Assembly: GCF_014642875.1 (NCBI RefSeq)
Contig: NZ_BMJC01000002.1
Coordinates: 434,001 to 498,000 of the forward strand
Reading direction: 5' to 3'
From: Puia dinghuensis
GTDB taxonomy: Bacteria > Bacteroidota > Bacteroidia > Chitinophagales > Chitinophagaceae
DNA length: 64,000 nucleotides
The translations under genes and the position numbers were made by a program. Below, one piece after another: positions 26,468-34,935 of the stretch. Under the pieces are notes generated by a model. It did not search any database. It worked only from the letters and a program-made list of their open reading frames with translations, and had not been told where the DNA came from. The stretch's first letter is position 1, and the number at the start of each line of letters is the position of its first letter.

Positions 26468-27358
26468 TCAAATGAATATCTCCCCCGCCAGCCGCAAACT
26501 CTCTCTAAGCGCCACCTCATCCAGCGTACCCAATAAATGCTTTTGATGAAAATAGCCGACTAACCACTCCGTATCCATATTCCCCACCAGCTCATCCCCC
26601 GCCATGGGACACCCTCCGATGCCCTTCAACGCCCCGTCAAACCGTCGACAGCCCGCCTCGAGCGCCGCATCGATCTTGGCCTTGCGGTTGTGATGCGTCG
26701 AATGCAGATGCACCCCGATGCTACACTGCGGCAGCTCGCGTATCAGATAGCTCGTCACCCCAAACACATGCTCCGGCGTTGCCAGCCCTACCGTATCGGC
26801 CACCGACAAGGTCTTCACGCCAAGCTTCGCCAGCGCCGCCGCCCACTCATACACCACGGCTTCATTCCACGGATCACCATAAGGATTGCCGAACCCCATA
26901 GACAGATAGACCACCAGCTCTTTCTGCCGCTCGGCACAAAGCGCCTGCATCTCTTCCACCGTGGCAAAGCTGCCTTCAATGGTCTTATTGGTATTGCGCA
27001 ACTGGAAAGTCTCCGACACGGAAAAAGGGAACCCGAGATAACTGATGGCGTCATACTCTGCCGCTTCCTCCGCCCCCCTGAAGTTCGCCACTATCGCAAG
27101 CAGCTTCGTCTTCACCCCTTTCAAGTCCAAACCCGCCAGCACCCGGGCCGTATCCGCCATCTGGGGTATGGCCTTCGGCGAGACAAAACTTCCGAAATCC
27201 AGCACGTCGAACCCAACGCGCAAGAGCGTATTCAGATAATCGATCTTCTTCACCGTGGGAATAATATGCGGCCAGCCTTGCATGGCATCGCGCGGACATT
27301 CGACAAGCGCTACCCTCCCGCCCGACGCGCCCGCCTGCTGATCCATTTTTTGGCTCAT
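26468..27358 (-). CDS. Hydroxymethylglutaryl-CoA lyase
   Basis: A 296-residue TIM-barrel enzyme of the HMGL-like family. VALVECPRDAMQG carries the catalytic Arg-Asp, VHLHSTHHNRK gives the metal-binding His pair, and GIGGCPMAGDELVGN is the HMG-CoA lyase signature with its catalytic Cys. It splits HMG-CoA to acetyl-CoA and acetoacetate, the last step of leucine breakdown. It overlaps rlmB by four bases (ATGA) and is followed at once by GSCFA. No other leucine catabolic gene is adjacent. A related HMGL-like lyase activity cannot be excluded. Confidence 0.87.
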   Translation of the reverse strand: MSQKMDQQAGASGGRVALVECPRDAMQGWPHIIPTVKKIDYLNTLLRVGFDVLDFGSFVSPKAIPQMADTARVLAGLDLKGVKTKLLAIVANFRGAEEAAEYDAISYLGFPFSVSETFQLRNTNKTIEGSFATVEEMQALCAERQKELVVYLSMGFGNPYGDPWNEAVVYEWAAALAKLGVKTLSVADTVGLATPEHVFGVTSYLIRELPQCSIGVHLHSTHHNRKAKIDAALEAGCRRFDGALKGIGGCPMAGDELVGNMDTEWLVGYFHQKHLLGTLDEVALRESLRLAGEIFI

Positions 27359-28095
27359 AGCAATCGTTGTTTCATCGCCTCGTACAAAATAATTCCGGCT
27401 GCTACCGAAACGTTAAAAGAATCAAAATCCCCTGCCATCGGGATCGTAAAAAAGGCATCCGCGGCCTTATGAATATACGGCTGCACACCCTTATCCTCGC
27501 TCCCCATCACAATACAACAAGGTTCGGCCAGCGGAAGTTCGAAAACCCGCGCCTCTGCCTTCATCTCGCTCGTAAAAACCTTGATCCCGTTGAGATGCAG
27601 TGTATCCACCGCCTTGAGCAGACTGGGTACGCGACACACCTGGATCCGCTCCAGGGCGCCGGCAGAGGACTTCATCGCCTCTTCGTTCAAGGCCCCCACC
27701 CCTTTATCGGGGATGATCAGCGCCTGCGCACCGCAACAAAGCGCACTACGGGCGATGGCCCCGATATTCCGTACGTCGGTGACCCCGTCCAGCATCACGA
27801 ATAGCGGCATCGCGCCCGTCCCTACCACATGGTCGATCACCTGCTGGAGGTCCATATATTGCACCAGTCCCGCAAAGGCGATGACCCCCTGGTGGTTGGC
27901 CTTTGTCAGCGATCCCAGCTTCTCCACCGGCACCACCTGCACCGGGATATTGTATTCCCGCGCCAGCTGCCTTATCTCCGCAATGGATTCCCCCGCCGTA
28001 TTCCGCTGTAACAATATCTTGTCGATAGCCCGGCCCGATCGAATGGTCTCGATAAGGGGCTGGCGACCGATGATCAATTTGCTTTGCTTTATCAT
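27355..28095 (-). CDS. rlmB: 23S rRNA (guanosine-2'-O-)-methyltransferase RlmB (TrmH/SPOUT family)
   Basis: A 246-residue protein. A short N-terminal substrate-binding domain (IIGRQPLIETIRSG) precedes a SPOUT domain with DGVTDVRNIGAIARSALCCGA (motif 1), IVMGSEDKGV (motif 2) and IPMAGDFDSFNVSVAAGIILYE (motif 3), the knot that binds SAM. RlmB methylates G2251 of 23S rRNA, but close TrmH relatives act on other sites, so the exact target is inferred. It overlaps the Nudix gene upstream and the lyase downstream by four bases each. Confidence 0.9.
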   Translation of the reverse strand: MIKQSKLIIGRQPLIETIRSGRAIDKILLQRNTAGESIAEIRQLAREYNIPVQVVPVEKLGSLTKANHQGVIAFAGLVQYMDLQQVIDHVVGTGAMPLFVMLDGVTDVRNIGAIARSALCCGAQALIIPDKGVGALNEEAMKSSAGALERIQVCRVPSLLKAVDTLHLNGIKVFTSEMKAEARVFELPLAEPCCIVMGSEDKGVQPYIHKAADAFFTIPMAGDFDSFNVSVAAGIILYEAMKQRLL

Positions 28096-28646
28096 ATTTT
28101 CAACGCTCCGCTCATCAACATTAGTTTCACTTTTAATATTCCCGCCACCGCTATCGAATCGGTGATCTCTCCCCGCAACACCATCTCGAAGGCTTCGTCG
28201 AATGCCACCCGCCGCACGACAAGCTGCTCCGTCTCCTCCGGCGTAGCCTCTTCCTGGTGCAAGCCCCGGGCCAGAAAGATAAACGCCCGTTCGTCGCTCA
28301 CGGAATTGGATAAATGCATTTCCTGTATCAGCGTATACTCCTTGGCCACCAGCCCCGTCTCCTCCTTCAATTCCCGCCTGGCCGACTCGATAGGCGACAC
28401 CGCGAAGTCGCCGCCTCCTTCGGGTATCTCCCAGCTATACGCGTCCAGTGGAAACCGGTATTGCCCCACCAGCCAGGTATACCCTTCCTCATCCAGTGGA
28501 AGGATGCCGATAGCCAGGCCCTTGAAATGAACCTTACCATAGATGCCTTTCCCACCCGAGGGATTTAACACATCGTATTCCGTCACGCCGATCCATTTAT
28601 TGTCGTATACCGGTCGTTCGGCTAAAACAGTCCAGGGATTCTTCAT
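28092..28646 (-). CDS. Nudix hydrolase, ADP-ribose pyrophosphatase-like
   Basis: A 184-residue protein with the Nudix box ending in SARRELKEETGL and the preceding PEGGG loop. In the box the first conserved Glu position reads Val (GGGDFAV), while the metal-binding REL-EE core is intact; PEGGG variants of this kind are common in one ADP-sugar branch. It likely hydrolyses nucleotide sugars such as ADP-ribose (inferred). It heads the run Nudix-rlmB-lyase-GSCFA. A -7 box (TATTTTTG, 28651-28658 on the minus strand) sits four bases before the start, inside the T tract of the metK terminator. Confidence 0.88.
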   Translation of the reverse strand: MKNPWTVLAERPVYDNKWIGVTEYDVLNPSGGKGIYGKVHFKGLAIGILPLDEEGYTWLVGQYRFPLDAYSWEIPEGGGDFAVSPIESARRELKEETGLVAKEYTLIQEMHLSNSVSDERAFIFLARGLHQEEATPEETEQLVVRRVAFDEAFEMVLRGEITDSIAVAGILKVKLMLMSGALKI

Positions 28647-28650
28647 ACTC

Positions 28651-28683
28651 CAAAAATAAAGAACCTCCCCAAAGGGGAGGTTC
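28651..28683 (-). terminator. Rho-independent terminator of metK
   Basis: A 10-bp perfect stem (28661-28670 with 28674-28683; arms GAACCTCCCC/GGGGAGGTTC) and a 3-nt loop are followed on the minus strand by TTTATTTTTG. It lies 17 bp after the metK stop. Confidence 0.88.
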
Positions 28684-28700
28684 CAACCTCGAAAATTCTT

Positions 28701-29954
28701 TTATTTCAACCCAAACGCCTTCTTCACCTTGGGGACATAATCAAGCTTCTCCCAGGTGAACAGCTCCACCTTCCGCTTCACCTCCTTCCCGTCGGGGGAG
28801 ACAAAGGTCTTTTCTATCACCTGCGGCTGACGGCCCATATGACCATAAGCAGCAGTTTCGCTATAGATGGGATTGCGCAGCTTAAGGCGAGTCTCGATAA
28901 AGTAAGGCCGCATGTCGAACAGGTCCATCACCTTCTTGGCGATCTGGCCGTCACTCAGCTTCACCTTGGCCGTACCAAAGGTGTTGACGTTGATGCTCGT
29001 CGGCTGAGCCACACCGATGGCATAGGACACCTGTACCAGCACCTCATCGGCTACACCCGCAGCAACGAGATTCTTCGCGATATGCCGGGTAGCATAAGCC
29101 GCGCTACGGTCAACCTTGGAAGGATCTTTCCCGCTAAAAGCGCCACCGCCATGCGCACCCTTGCCGCCATAGGTGTCAACGATGATCTTCCGGCCGGTGA
29201 GGCCAGTGTCACCATGCGGACCGCCAATGACGAATTTGCCCGTAGGGTTGATGTGATACTTTATCTGATCATTGAAGAGCCGTGCGTACTTCTTATATTT
29301 TGCCTTCACACGGGGGATCAGTATCTCGATAATATCTTTTTTGATCTTTGCCTGCATTTTGGCTTCGGTGTCGAAATCGTCGTGCTGCGTGGATACCACG
29401 ATCGCGTCGATCCTCACCGGTTTGTTGTTGTCATCATATTCCAGGGTAACCTGGCTCTTGGCGTCGGGACGCAGGTATTTGATCTGCTTGTTCTCACGAC
29501 GCAGCGCGGCAAGCTCCAGCAATATTTTATGTGCCAGGTCGAGCGCCAGCGGCATATAGTCTTCGGTCTCGTTGCTGGCATAGCCAAACATCATCCCCTG
29601 GTCGCCTGCACCCTGCTCTTCCTTCTTCTTCTTGTCAACACCCTGGTTGATATCGGAGGACTGCTCATGGATGGCGGAGAAAATACCACAGGAATTGGCT
29701 TCGAACATATATTCGCTCTTGGTATAACCAATCCGGCGGATAACGCTCCGGGCAATATCCTGTACATCGAGGTAAGCCTTAGATTTTACTTCCCCGGCCA
29801 AAACAACCTGACCGGTGGTCACCAACGTTTCACAAGCGACCTTGGACTGGGGGTCGAAAGCCAGGAAATGATCGATCAATGCATCAGAGATCTGGTCGGC
29901 CACTTTATCCGGGTGTCCTTCACTAACGCTCTCAGAAGTGAATAAATAAGGCAT
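28701..29954 (-). CDS. metK: S-adenosylmethionine synthetase
   Basis: A 417-residue protein. It makes SAM from methionine and ATP in the cytoplasm as a tetramer. Seen: [17 protein letters not shown] at the N-terminus (ATP-binding His), [12 protein letters not shown] (the methionine-loop hexapeptide region), and [19 protein letters not shown] (phosphate-binding loop). An acidic/basic stretch KKKKEEQG precedes the GAGDQG motif. No SAM riboswitch is apparent in the 64 bp upstream, where only a -7 promoter box is found. It is monocistronic, with its own terminator. Confidence 0.97.
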   Translation of the reverse strand: MPYLFTSESVSEGHPDKVADQISDALIDHFLAFDPQSKVACETLVTTGQVVLAGEVKSKAYLDVQDIARSVIRRIGYTKSEYMFEANSCGIFSAIHEQSSDINQGVDKKKKEEQGAGDQGMMFGYASNETEDYMPLALDLAHKILLELAALRRENKQIKYLRPDAKSQVTLEYDDNNKPVRIDAIVVSTQHDDFDTEAKMQAKIKKDIIEILIPRVKAKYKKYARLFNDQIKYHINPTGKFVIGGPHGDTGLTGRKIIVDTYGGKGAHGGGAFSGKDPSKVDRSAAYATRHIAKNLVAAGVADEVLVQVSYAIGVAQPTSINVNTFGTAKVKLSDGQIAKKVMDLFDMRPYFIETRLKLRNPIYSETAAYGHMGRQPQVIEKTFVSPDGKEVKRKVELFTWEKLDYVPKVKKAFGLK

Positions 29955-30005
29955 TTTTTTTAAAAGGTTTGATGAATATTAATGGATTATCCAATAAATG
30001 ACGCG

Positions 30006-30013
30006 CAAAGATA
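30006..30013 (-). promoter_or_regulatory. -7 promoter box of metK
   Basis: The minus strand reads TATCTTTG, an exact TAnnTTTG match, 51 nt before the metK ATG and just downstream of the glycogen-synthase-like gene stop. No good -33 element is found. Confidence 0.5.
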
Positions 30014-30018
30014 ATAGC

Positions 30019-30831
30019 TTATTTACTTAGGTCCATGTACAACTGCAAATAATCTGTTAAATCAGATTCCGCATTGTAGGAAAGAACCTTCCGGCCGCGA
30101 ATCTTGCCAAACTCGTCGACAAGCTTCTTGTCCACCTTTTCTGCGCCAAAGGTGATGGCGTCGGCATACGTAGCGCCGCCCCGGAAAAGCGCCGTATTAT
30201 TGGCCTCCTTATAAGGTTCGAGGTCCTTCTCCTTTATGTTGGCGTGAATGTTGGCTATTTTGAGGAAATCCCCCCCCAACTTCTCTTTAAAGGTGGGCTG
30301 TCCGATGGTAAAGACACATTTGCTATGTGCAAAAACGGGCTCTTTCTTATACACGGTCTTAAGATACAGCGGGATCAATCCCGTCATCCAGCCACTGCAA
30401 TGGATGACGTCCGGCGGCCAGCCAAATTTTTTAACGGTCTCAAGCGCGCCCTTGCAATAGAAAACCGTGCGCAGGCCATTGTCTTCAAACCATTTATCGT
30501 TTTCGTCGTGAAAGATGAATTTCCGCTTGAAAAGGTCTTCGTTGTCGAGAAAATAAACCTGGAGCCGGGCATTGGGAAGAGAAGCTACTTTGATCTGCAG
30601 GGGGAAGTCATCGTTGTCCACCGAAACATTGATCCCGGAAAGGCGAACCACTTCATGAAGCCGGTGCCTCCTTTCGTTCACTACCCCAAATCTCGGCATT
30701 ATACAGCGCACCTCGAACCCATTGTCATTTGATTTAATTGCCAGCTTATTAACAATCTCCGCAAATTCTGTCAGCTCTAAATAAGGCGACATTTCGTTGG
30801 CAATAAATAAAATTCGCTTTTTTTGTAGCAT
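30019..30831 (-). CDS. Reduced glycogen/starch synthase-like protein (GT5 N-terminal domain only)
   Basis: A 270-residue protein matching only the N-terminal Rossmann domain of GT5 glycogen synthases: RILFIANEMSPY at the start, EVRCIMPRFG, VYFLDNEDLF, PPDVIHCSGWMTGLIPLYLK and VFTIGQPTFKEKLGGDF. Canonical GT5 enzymes are about 480 residues with a second nucleotide-binding domain, which is absent, and the KTGGL motif that binds ADP-glucose is replaced by LELTEFAE. It is therefore unlikely to be a standard glycogen synthase. The gene is divergent from panC and just upstream of metK on the same strand. Confidence 0.8.
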   Translation of the reverse strand: MLQKKRILFIANEMSPYLELTEFAEIVNKLAIKSNDNGFEVRCIMPRFGVVNERRHRLHEVVRLSGINVSVDNDDFPLQIKVASLPNARLQVYFLDNEDLFKRKFIFHDENDKWFEDNGLRTVFYCKGALETVKKFGWPPDVIHCSGWMTGLIPLYLKTVYKKEPVFAHSKCVFTIGQPTFKEKLGGDFLKIANIHANIKEKDLEPYKEANNTALFRGGATYADAITFGAEKVDKKLVDEFGKIRGRKVLSYNAESDLTDYLQLYMDLSK

Positions 30832-30899
30832 TATTTTTATTCAATAATTGTTGAGAGGAACCTTAACTAGTCGTTACCAACATGTAAACAAATAGTTTG

Positions 30900-30907
30900 C
30901 AAAGGTA
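30900..30907 (-). promoter_or_regulatory. -7 promoter box of the GT5-like gene
   Basis: The minus strand reads TACCTTTG, an exact TAnnTTTG match, 68 nt upstream of the start codon at 30831, in the divergent region shared with panC. Confidence 0.4.
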
Positions 30908-30966
30908 CAATTTTTATTGCAAAATCGGTACTGACACTGGTTTCGGAGCCTAAAACCCAAAAAATC

Positions 30967-31812
30967 ATGATATTATTCAAAAGAGCCGGCGACCTCGGTT
31001 CCTGGCTGGAACACCAGCGGAAGGCGGGCCAAACCATCGGTTTTGTCCCCACCTTGGGCGCCTTGCATGCCGGACATATTTCACTTATTACTATATCAAA
31101 AAAGAGTACAGCCCTAACGGTTTGCAGCATCTTTGTCAACCCCACACAGTTTAATGATCCAAAAGATTTTCAGAAATACCCGGTGACGCTGGAAAAAGAT
31201 ATCCCCATGCTCGAAAAAGCAGGTGTCGACGTCCTTTTCCTGCCCGATGTCGCCGAAATGTACCCCCAGGGAACCACGGGCCTTGAAACCTATGACCTGG
31301 GACCTCTTGAAACCCTGCTCGAAGGCAAATACCGGCCCGGTCATTTTCAGGGAGTCTGCCAGGTCATGCGCCGGCTGCTGGAAATGGTACGCCCCGACCA
31401 CCTCTTTATGGGCAGCAAGGATTACCAGCAATGTATGGTCGTACAACGGCTGCTGGAGACGATCGGCCTGCCCACCACCCTCCACCGCTGCCCCATCCTC
31501 CGGGAAGCCGATGGCCTCGCCATGAGCAGTCGCAACGTCAGGCTGACACCCGACCAGCGCGCCAACGCCACCGCCATCTACCGGGCCCTCACCGCCATAA
31601 AGACCGGCTACCCCGCCCAACCCATCCCTATCCTCATCGATGCCGCCCTCCATATCCTCGAAGCCGGCGGATTCCGGGTGGACTATGTGTCCGTAGCCGA
31701 CGCCCGGACCCTCGAACCCCTCCCCGGCCCTTCACCCGACGGCGCCGTCGCCCTCATCGCAGCCTTCCAGGGGGAGGTGCGCCTGATAGACAACATGGAG
31801 CTGTCGCTATAA
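30967..31812 (+). CDS. panC: Pantoate-beta-alanine ligase
   Basis: A 281-residue protein of the HIGH nucleotidyltransferase superfamily. [15 protein letters not shown] carries the HxGH ATP-binding motif, [17 protein letters not shown] binds pantoate, and [16 protein letters not shown] holds the KMSKS-like loop. It condenses pantoate with beta-alanine to pantothenate. panD, which makes the beta-alanine, follows 53 bp downstream. Confidence 0.96.
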   Translation: MILFKRAGDLGSWLEHQRKAGQTIGFVPTLGALHAGHISLITISKKSTALTVCSIFVNPTQFNDPKDFQKYPVTLEKDIPMLEKAGVDVLFLPDVAEMYPQGTTGLETYDLGPLETLLEGKYRPGHFQGVCQVMRRLLEMVRPDHLFMGSKDYQQCMVVQRLLETIGLPTTLHRCPILREADGLAMSSRNVRLTPDQRANATAIYRALTAIKTGYPAQPIPILIDAALHILEAGGFRVDYVSVADARTLEPLPGPSPDGAVALIAAFQGEVRLIDNMELSL

Positions 31813-31865
31813 ACATTTCGTCAGCTAAAATTGTATACATTCGTGCCCCATTTGTAAATGAAACT

Positions 31866-32210
31866 ATGGATATAGAGATACTCAAATCGAAAGTTCACCG
31901 TGCCGCCATCACGGAAGCCAATCTCAACTACGTCGGCAGCCTCACCCTCGACGAAGACCTGATGGATGCAGCAAACATGATCGAGAACGAAAAGGTCCAG
32001 ATCGTCAACGTCAACAATGGCTCACGCATCGAAACCTATCTCATCAAAGGAAAAAGAGGTTCCGGAACATGCTGTCTCAACGGCCCCGCTGCAAGGCAGG
32101 GTGCAGTGGGCGACATCATCATCATCATTTCGTATGCGCATATGGATTTTGAAGAGGCAAAACAGTTCAAACCCCGCGTCATATTTCCGAAAGAAGGAAA
32201 TAAACTGTAA
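31866..32210 (+). CDS. panD: Aspartate 1-decarboxylase (pyruvoyl enzyme) precursor
   Basis: A 114-residue proenzyme. It self-cleaves between Gly24 and Ser25 ([10 protein letters not shown]), so that Ser25 becomes the pyruvoyl cofactor. HRAAIT near residue 11 and [11 protein letters not shown], which contains a conserved active-site Arg, fit the family, and the length is near normal. It converts aspartate to beta-alanine for PanC. A near -7 box (TACATTCG, 31836-31843) may give it a second promoter. Confidence 0.96.
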   Translation: MDIEILKSKVHRAAITEANLNYVGSLTLDEDLMDAANMIENEKVQIVNVNNGSRIETYLIKGKRGSGTCCLNGPAARQGAVGDIIIIISYAHMDFEEAKQFKPRVIFPKEGNKL

Positions 32211-32221
32211 CTTGTCCCCCT

Positions 32222-33277
32222 ATGAAGAAAAAAATTCTCGTATTCCTTCAATACATTTTTTTCGCTGCCCTGGCAGCGTTTTTTGTATGGTTGAGTTTGA
32301 AAGGTATGCATAGCCAGGAATGGGCGCAGTTGAAAGACGCGCTCGACCGGGCAAATTACTGGCTGCTCGTACCCGTCCTCGGTCTGCTGCTGGCCAGCCA
32401 CTGGCTCCGCGCCCTGCGATGGAAACAGCTTATCGATTCCATGGGCTACAATACTTCCCGCATCAATTGTTTCCTTGGGGTCATGATCGGCTACTTCGTC
32501 AACCTGGGCGCCCCGCGTCTCGGAGAAGTAGTCAAATGCACTATCCTGGCCCGCTATGAAAAAGTTCCCGCAGACAAGCTGGTGGGCACCATTGTTGCCG
32601 AACGCGCCTTCGACGTTGTATGCCTGGTGATAGTATTCGGCCTCACCTTCTTCTTCCAGTACGATGTCATCCATACGCTAACGTCCGGTAAGCTCGACGC
32701 CCTCTTCCGCACCGCCAGCGGTCAGACTTCTTATATAAAGATACTCATGCTGCTCGCCGTCGCCGCCGTCCTCTTCTTCATCGGGCGCTGGTTCCTCAAT
32801 AAGTTCAGCCACATCGGCCCTGTCGGAAAGGTCCGCAACATCATCATCAACATCTGGCACGGCCTCACCAGCGTAAAGGGTGTAAAGAACAAACCCCTGT
32901 TCTTCTTCTATACCATCGGCATCTGGTGCCTCTACCTGTTCAGCACCTGGTTCGGCTTCTTCGCCATCGGCGCCACCAGCCATCTCACCATCATCGACGC
33001 CCTCAGCGTCCTGGCAATGGGAAGCGTCGGCATGATCGTCTCCCCGGGCGGCATCGGCGCCTATCCCCTGCTCATCCAGAAGACCGTCTCCTTTTATAAT
33101 GTTCCGGCCATTCCCTTTGGCCTTGCCCTGGGCTGGCTCCTCTGGTTTGGACAATTTCTTAGCTTTGTCCTGTTTGGTACGATCAGTTTTATCCTGCTGC
33201 CCCGTATCAATAAGAAACTACACTATCAAATCATCGCTCATGAAGGTCCCGCAGATCATCCCAACGAAAATATATGA
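32222..33277 (+). CDS. Lysylphosphatidylglycerol synthase/flippase-like membrane protein (UPF0104)
   Basis: A 351-residue protein with about eight membrane helices. The family blocks are present: HWLRALRWKQLI after helix 2, the conserved NLGAPRLGEVVKC segment, and VGMIVSPGGIGAYPLLI. Proteins of this family are flippase-like domains without the soluble aminoacyl-transferase domain found in full-length MprF; no such domain is present here. The lipid handled is unknown. It begins 11 bp after panD, and its last 38 bp overlap the next gene, so it belongs to the pan operon. Confidence 0.85.
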   Translation: MKKKILVFLQYIFFAALAAFFVWLSLKGMHSQEWAQLKDALDRANYWLLVPVLGLLLASHWLRALRWKQLIDSMGYNTSRINCFLGVMIGYFVNLGAPRLGEVVKCTILARYEKVPADKLVGTIVAERAFDVVCLVIVFGLTFFFQYDVIHTLTSGKLDALFRTASGQTSYIKILMLLAVAAVLFFIGRWFLNKFSHIGPVGKVRNIIINIWHGLTSVKGVKNKPLFFFYTIGIWCLYLFSTWFGFFAIGATSHLTIIDALSVLAMGSVGMIVSPGGIGAYPLLIQKTVSFYNVPAIPFGLALGWLLWFGQFLSFVLFGTISFILLPRINKKLHYQIIAHEGPADHPNENI

Positions 33278-33731
33278 CCTTCCCGGCCTGCAGCACCAGC
33301 TGCACCGCTGGAGGCTTTTAGGCAAGACCATCGCCTTCACCAATGGCTGTTTCGACATCCTTCACCGGGGCCACATCGCCTCCCTCTCGGATGCCGCACG
33401 GGAAGCCGAGATCCTCATCGTAGGACTCAACTCCGACGCAAGCACCCGCAGGTTGAAAGGCGACGACCGCCCCATCAACAACCAGGAATCGCGCGCCACC
33501 GTGCTGGCTTCGCTGCTCATGGTGGATGCCGTCATCATCTTCGACGAAGACACCCCGCTCCAACTGATAAATCTCGTTACTCCCGATGTTCTCGTAAAAG
33601 GCGGGGACTACACCCTCGAACAGATAGTCGGGGCAAAAGAAGTGCTGGCTGCCGGCGGCCGCGTCGTCATAAATCCCATCGTCCCGGGTTTCTCGACCAC
33701 GGGCCTCATCGATAAAATAACGCGCTTGTAA
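33240..33731 (+). CDS. rfaE2: D-glycero-beta-D-manno-heptose 1-phosphate adenylyltransferase
   Basis: A 163-residue stand-alone nucleotidyltransferase corresponding to the C-terminal half of HldE. FTNGCFDILHRGHIASL contains the HxGH motif, GLNSDASTRRLKG the second conserved block, and VLVKGGDYTLEQIVG the third. It makes ADP-heptose for lipopolysaccharide core synthesis. The kinase half (RfaE1) is not in the window. ATG 33240 overlaps the upstream membrane-protein gene by 38 bp; longer starts run inside that gene. Confidence 0.92.
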   Translation: MKVPQIIPTKIYDLPGLQHQLHRWRLLGKTIAFTNGCFDILHRGHIASLSDAAREAEILIVGLNSDASTRRLKGDDRPINNQESRATVLASLLMVDAVIIFDEDTPLQLINLVTPDVLVKGGDYTLEQIVGAKEVLAAGGRVVINPIVPGFSTTGLIDKITRL

Positions 33732-33761
33732 GCCAATCGCACACCACAATAAAACCTTGCC

Positions 33762-34193
33762 ATGAAAAAGCTTTTCACCCTCATCCTCGCCGCCGCCGCC
33801 TTTCTTACTACGAGAGCCCAATCCGCCGACATCGCCGCCATCAAACAGCTCAATGCCGACTGGATCCACAACTACGTGGTACAAGACCCCGCCACCTTTC
33901 GCCGCATCTTCGCCGACGACTTCATCCTCATCAACCCCGCCGGCAAAAAATTCACCAAAGCCGATGTGCTGGCCAACCTCGGCCAACCCGTCGTTTCGTC
34001 GAAAGTCGACACCGCCGAAGTGCAGATCTACGGCAACATCGGCCTCATCCACGCCAGGGCCAGCTTTGTCACCCGGGTGGATGGAAAAGAATCCACCGGT
34101 GTGACCGACTACCTCGATGTCTACGAAAAAAGAAATGGCCGCTGGTGGGCCATCGCTGCACATGTAATCTTATTGGGCCAGCCGCAGCAATAA
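33762..34193 (+). CDS. Secreted NTF2-like protein (DUF4440/SnoaL type)
   Basis: A 143-residue protein with a signal peptide (1-19, ending TTRAQ). The mature part has the cone-shaped NTF2-like fold pattern: a helix AAIKQLNADWIHNYVVQD, FADDFILINPAGKKFTKAD, then strands including SFVTRVDGKESTGVTDYLDVYEKRNGRW. Such proteins are small ligand-binding or isomerase-like domains; the substrate is unknown and it would act in the periplasm. It may be the last gene of the pan-rfaE2 run (30-bp gap). Confidence 0.83.
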   Translation: MKKLFTLILAAAAFLTTRAQSADIAAIKQLNADWIHNYVVQDPATFRRIFADDFILINPAGKKFTKADVLANLGQPVVSSKVDTAEVQIYGNIGLIHARASFVTRVDGKESTGVTDYLDVYEKRNGRWWAIAAHVILLGQPQQ

Positions 34194-34216
34194 CTCGCCG
34201 CGCCATCGCCAGGCCC

Positions 34217-34870
34217 CTAACTGTGGTACATCCTTTCCACCTCCTGCACAATAACTTCGATGTTCTGATCATCCCCCTTGGGGTCATAAGGCTGCTTGAG
34301 ACTGCTGCCAAAGAAAAAAGCCACGGTCTGCCAGAAACGCGCCGTAAACCCGCCCTTGTATTCTTTGATGATATTGTAACAGTTATTCCCTGTCTGCCGG
34401 TTGATCAGCTTCATCAATATCTTCCCCTGGTAAATGGAAAGCTGCTCCAGCGGCTGAGTAAACTCTTTCTTCAATTCCTTCTCACGCGACAGGATATAAG
34501 CATGTCGCTCCCCTTCGGTATTCAGCAGCGCGATCTTTGCATTCATCTCATTCATGATCAACCCCGCCCGGCGGGCATAAGGATAGGTCACATACACCGC
34601 GTTGCGAAGCCTTGTCCATTCCTCGAATCGGCGACGCATAGCCGGTGTCATCGGCGCGTGCACCCACGTATATTCGATGCTGTTGGCGGGAAGAAGCTCG
34701 TTGCCATATATCTTGGCGGGAACGATGATGGTATCGTTCGGCCCGTATACCGGCCGTTGGATGTTAGCAGGAAGCGTAGTGTCGACAGGAGGTTGCCCCT
34801 GGGCAAAAGCGCCCACCCAGGGTAGGAGGAAGAATAGCGGTAACAAATATTTGCGGACGGAAGGGCGCAT
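34217..34870 (-). CDS. DUF4294 secreted protein
   Basis: A 217-residue protein with a signal peptide (1-23, ending AFAQ), beta-strand sequence to about residue 70 (YGPNDTIIVPAKIYGNELLP), and then a long helical part with RLRNAVYVTYPYARRAGLIMNEMN and KELKKEFTQPLEQLSIYQGKIL. This matches the Bacteroidota DUF4294 family, whose function is unknown. It sits 65 bp behind ccmF on the same strand. Confidence 0.8.
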   Translation of the reverse strand: MRPSVRKYLLPLFFLLPWVGAFAQGQPPVDTTLPANIQRPVYGPNDTIIVPAKIYGNELLPANSIEYTWVHAPMTPAMRRRFEEWTRLRNAVYVTYPYARRAGLIMNEMNAKIALLNTEGERHAYILSREKELKKEFTQPLEQLSIYQGKILMKLINRQTGNNCYNIIKEYKGGFTARFWQTVAFFFGSSLKQPYDPKGDDQNIEVIVQEVERMYHS

Positions 34871-34935
34871 AGCAAGTCCTTAAAATTACTAAAAAACTTC
34901 ACTATTTAATACCCTATACCCCTTCAGGGTAACCC

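Noticed and set aside
29955-30018. SAM riboswitch upstream of metK
   Set aside because: The gap is only 64 bp and has no stem-loop pattern of a known SAM aptamer.
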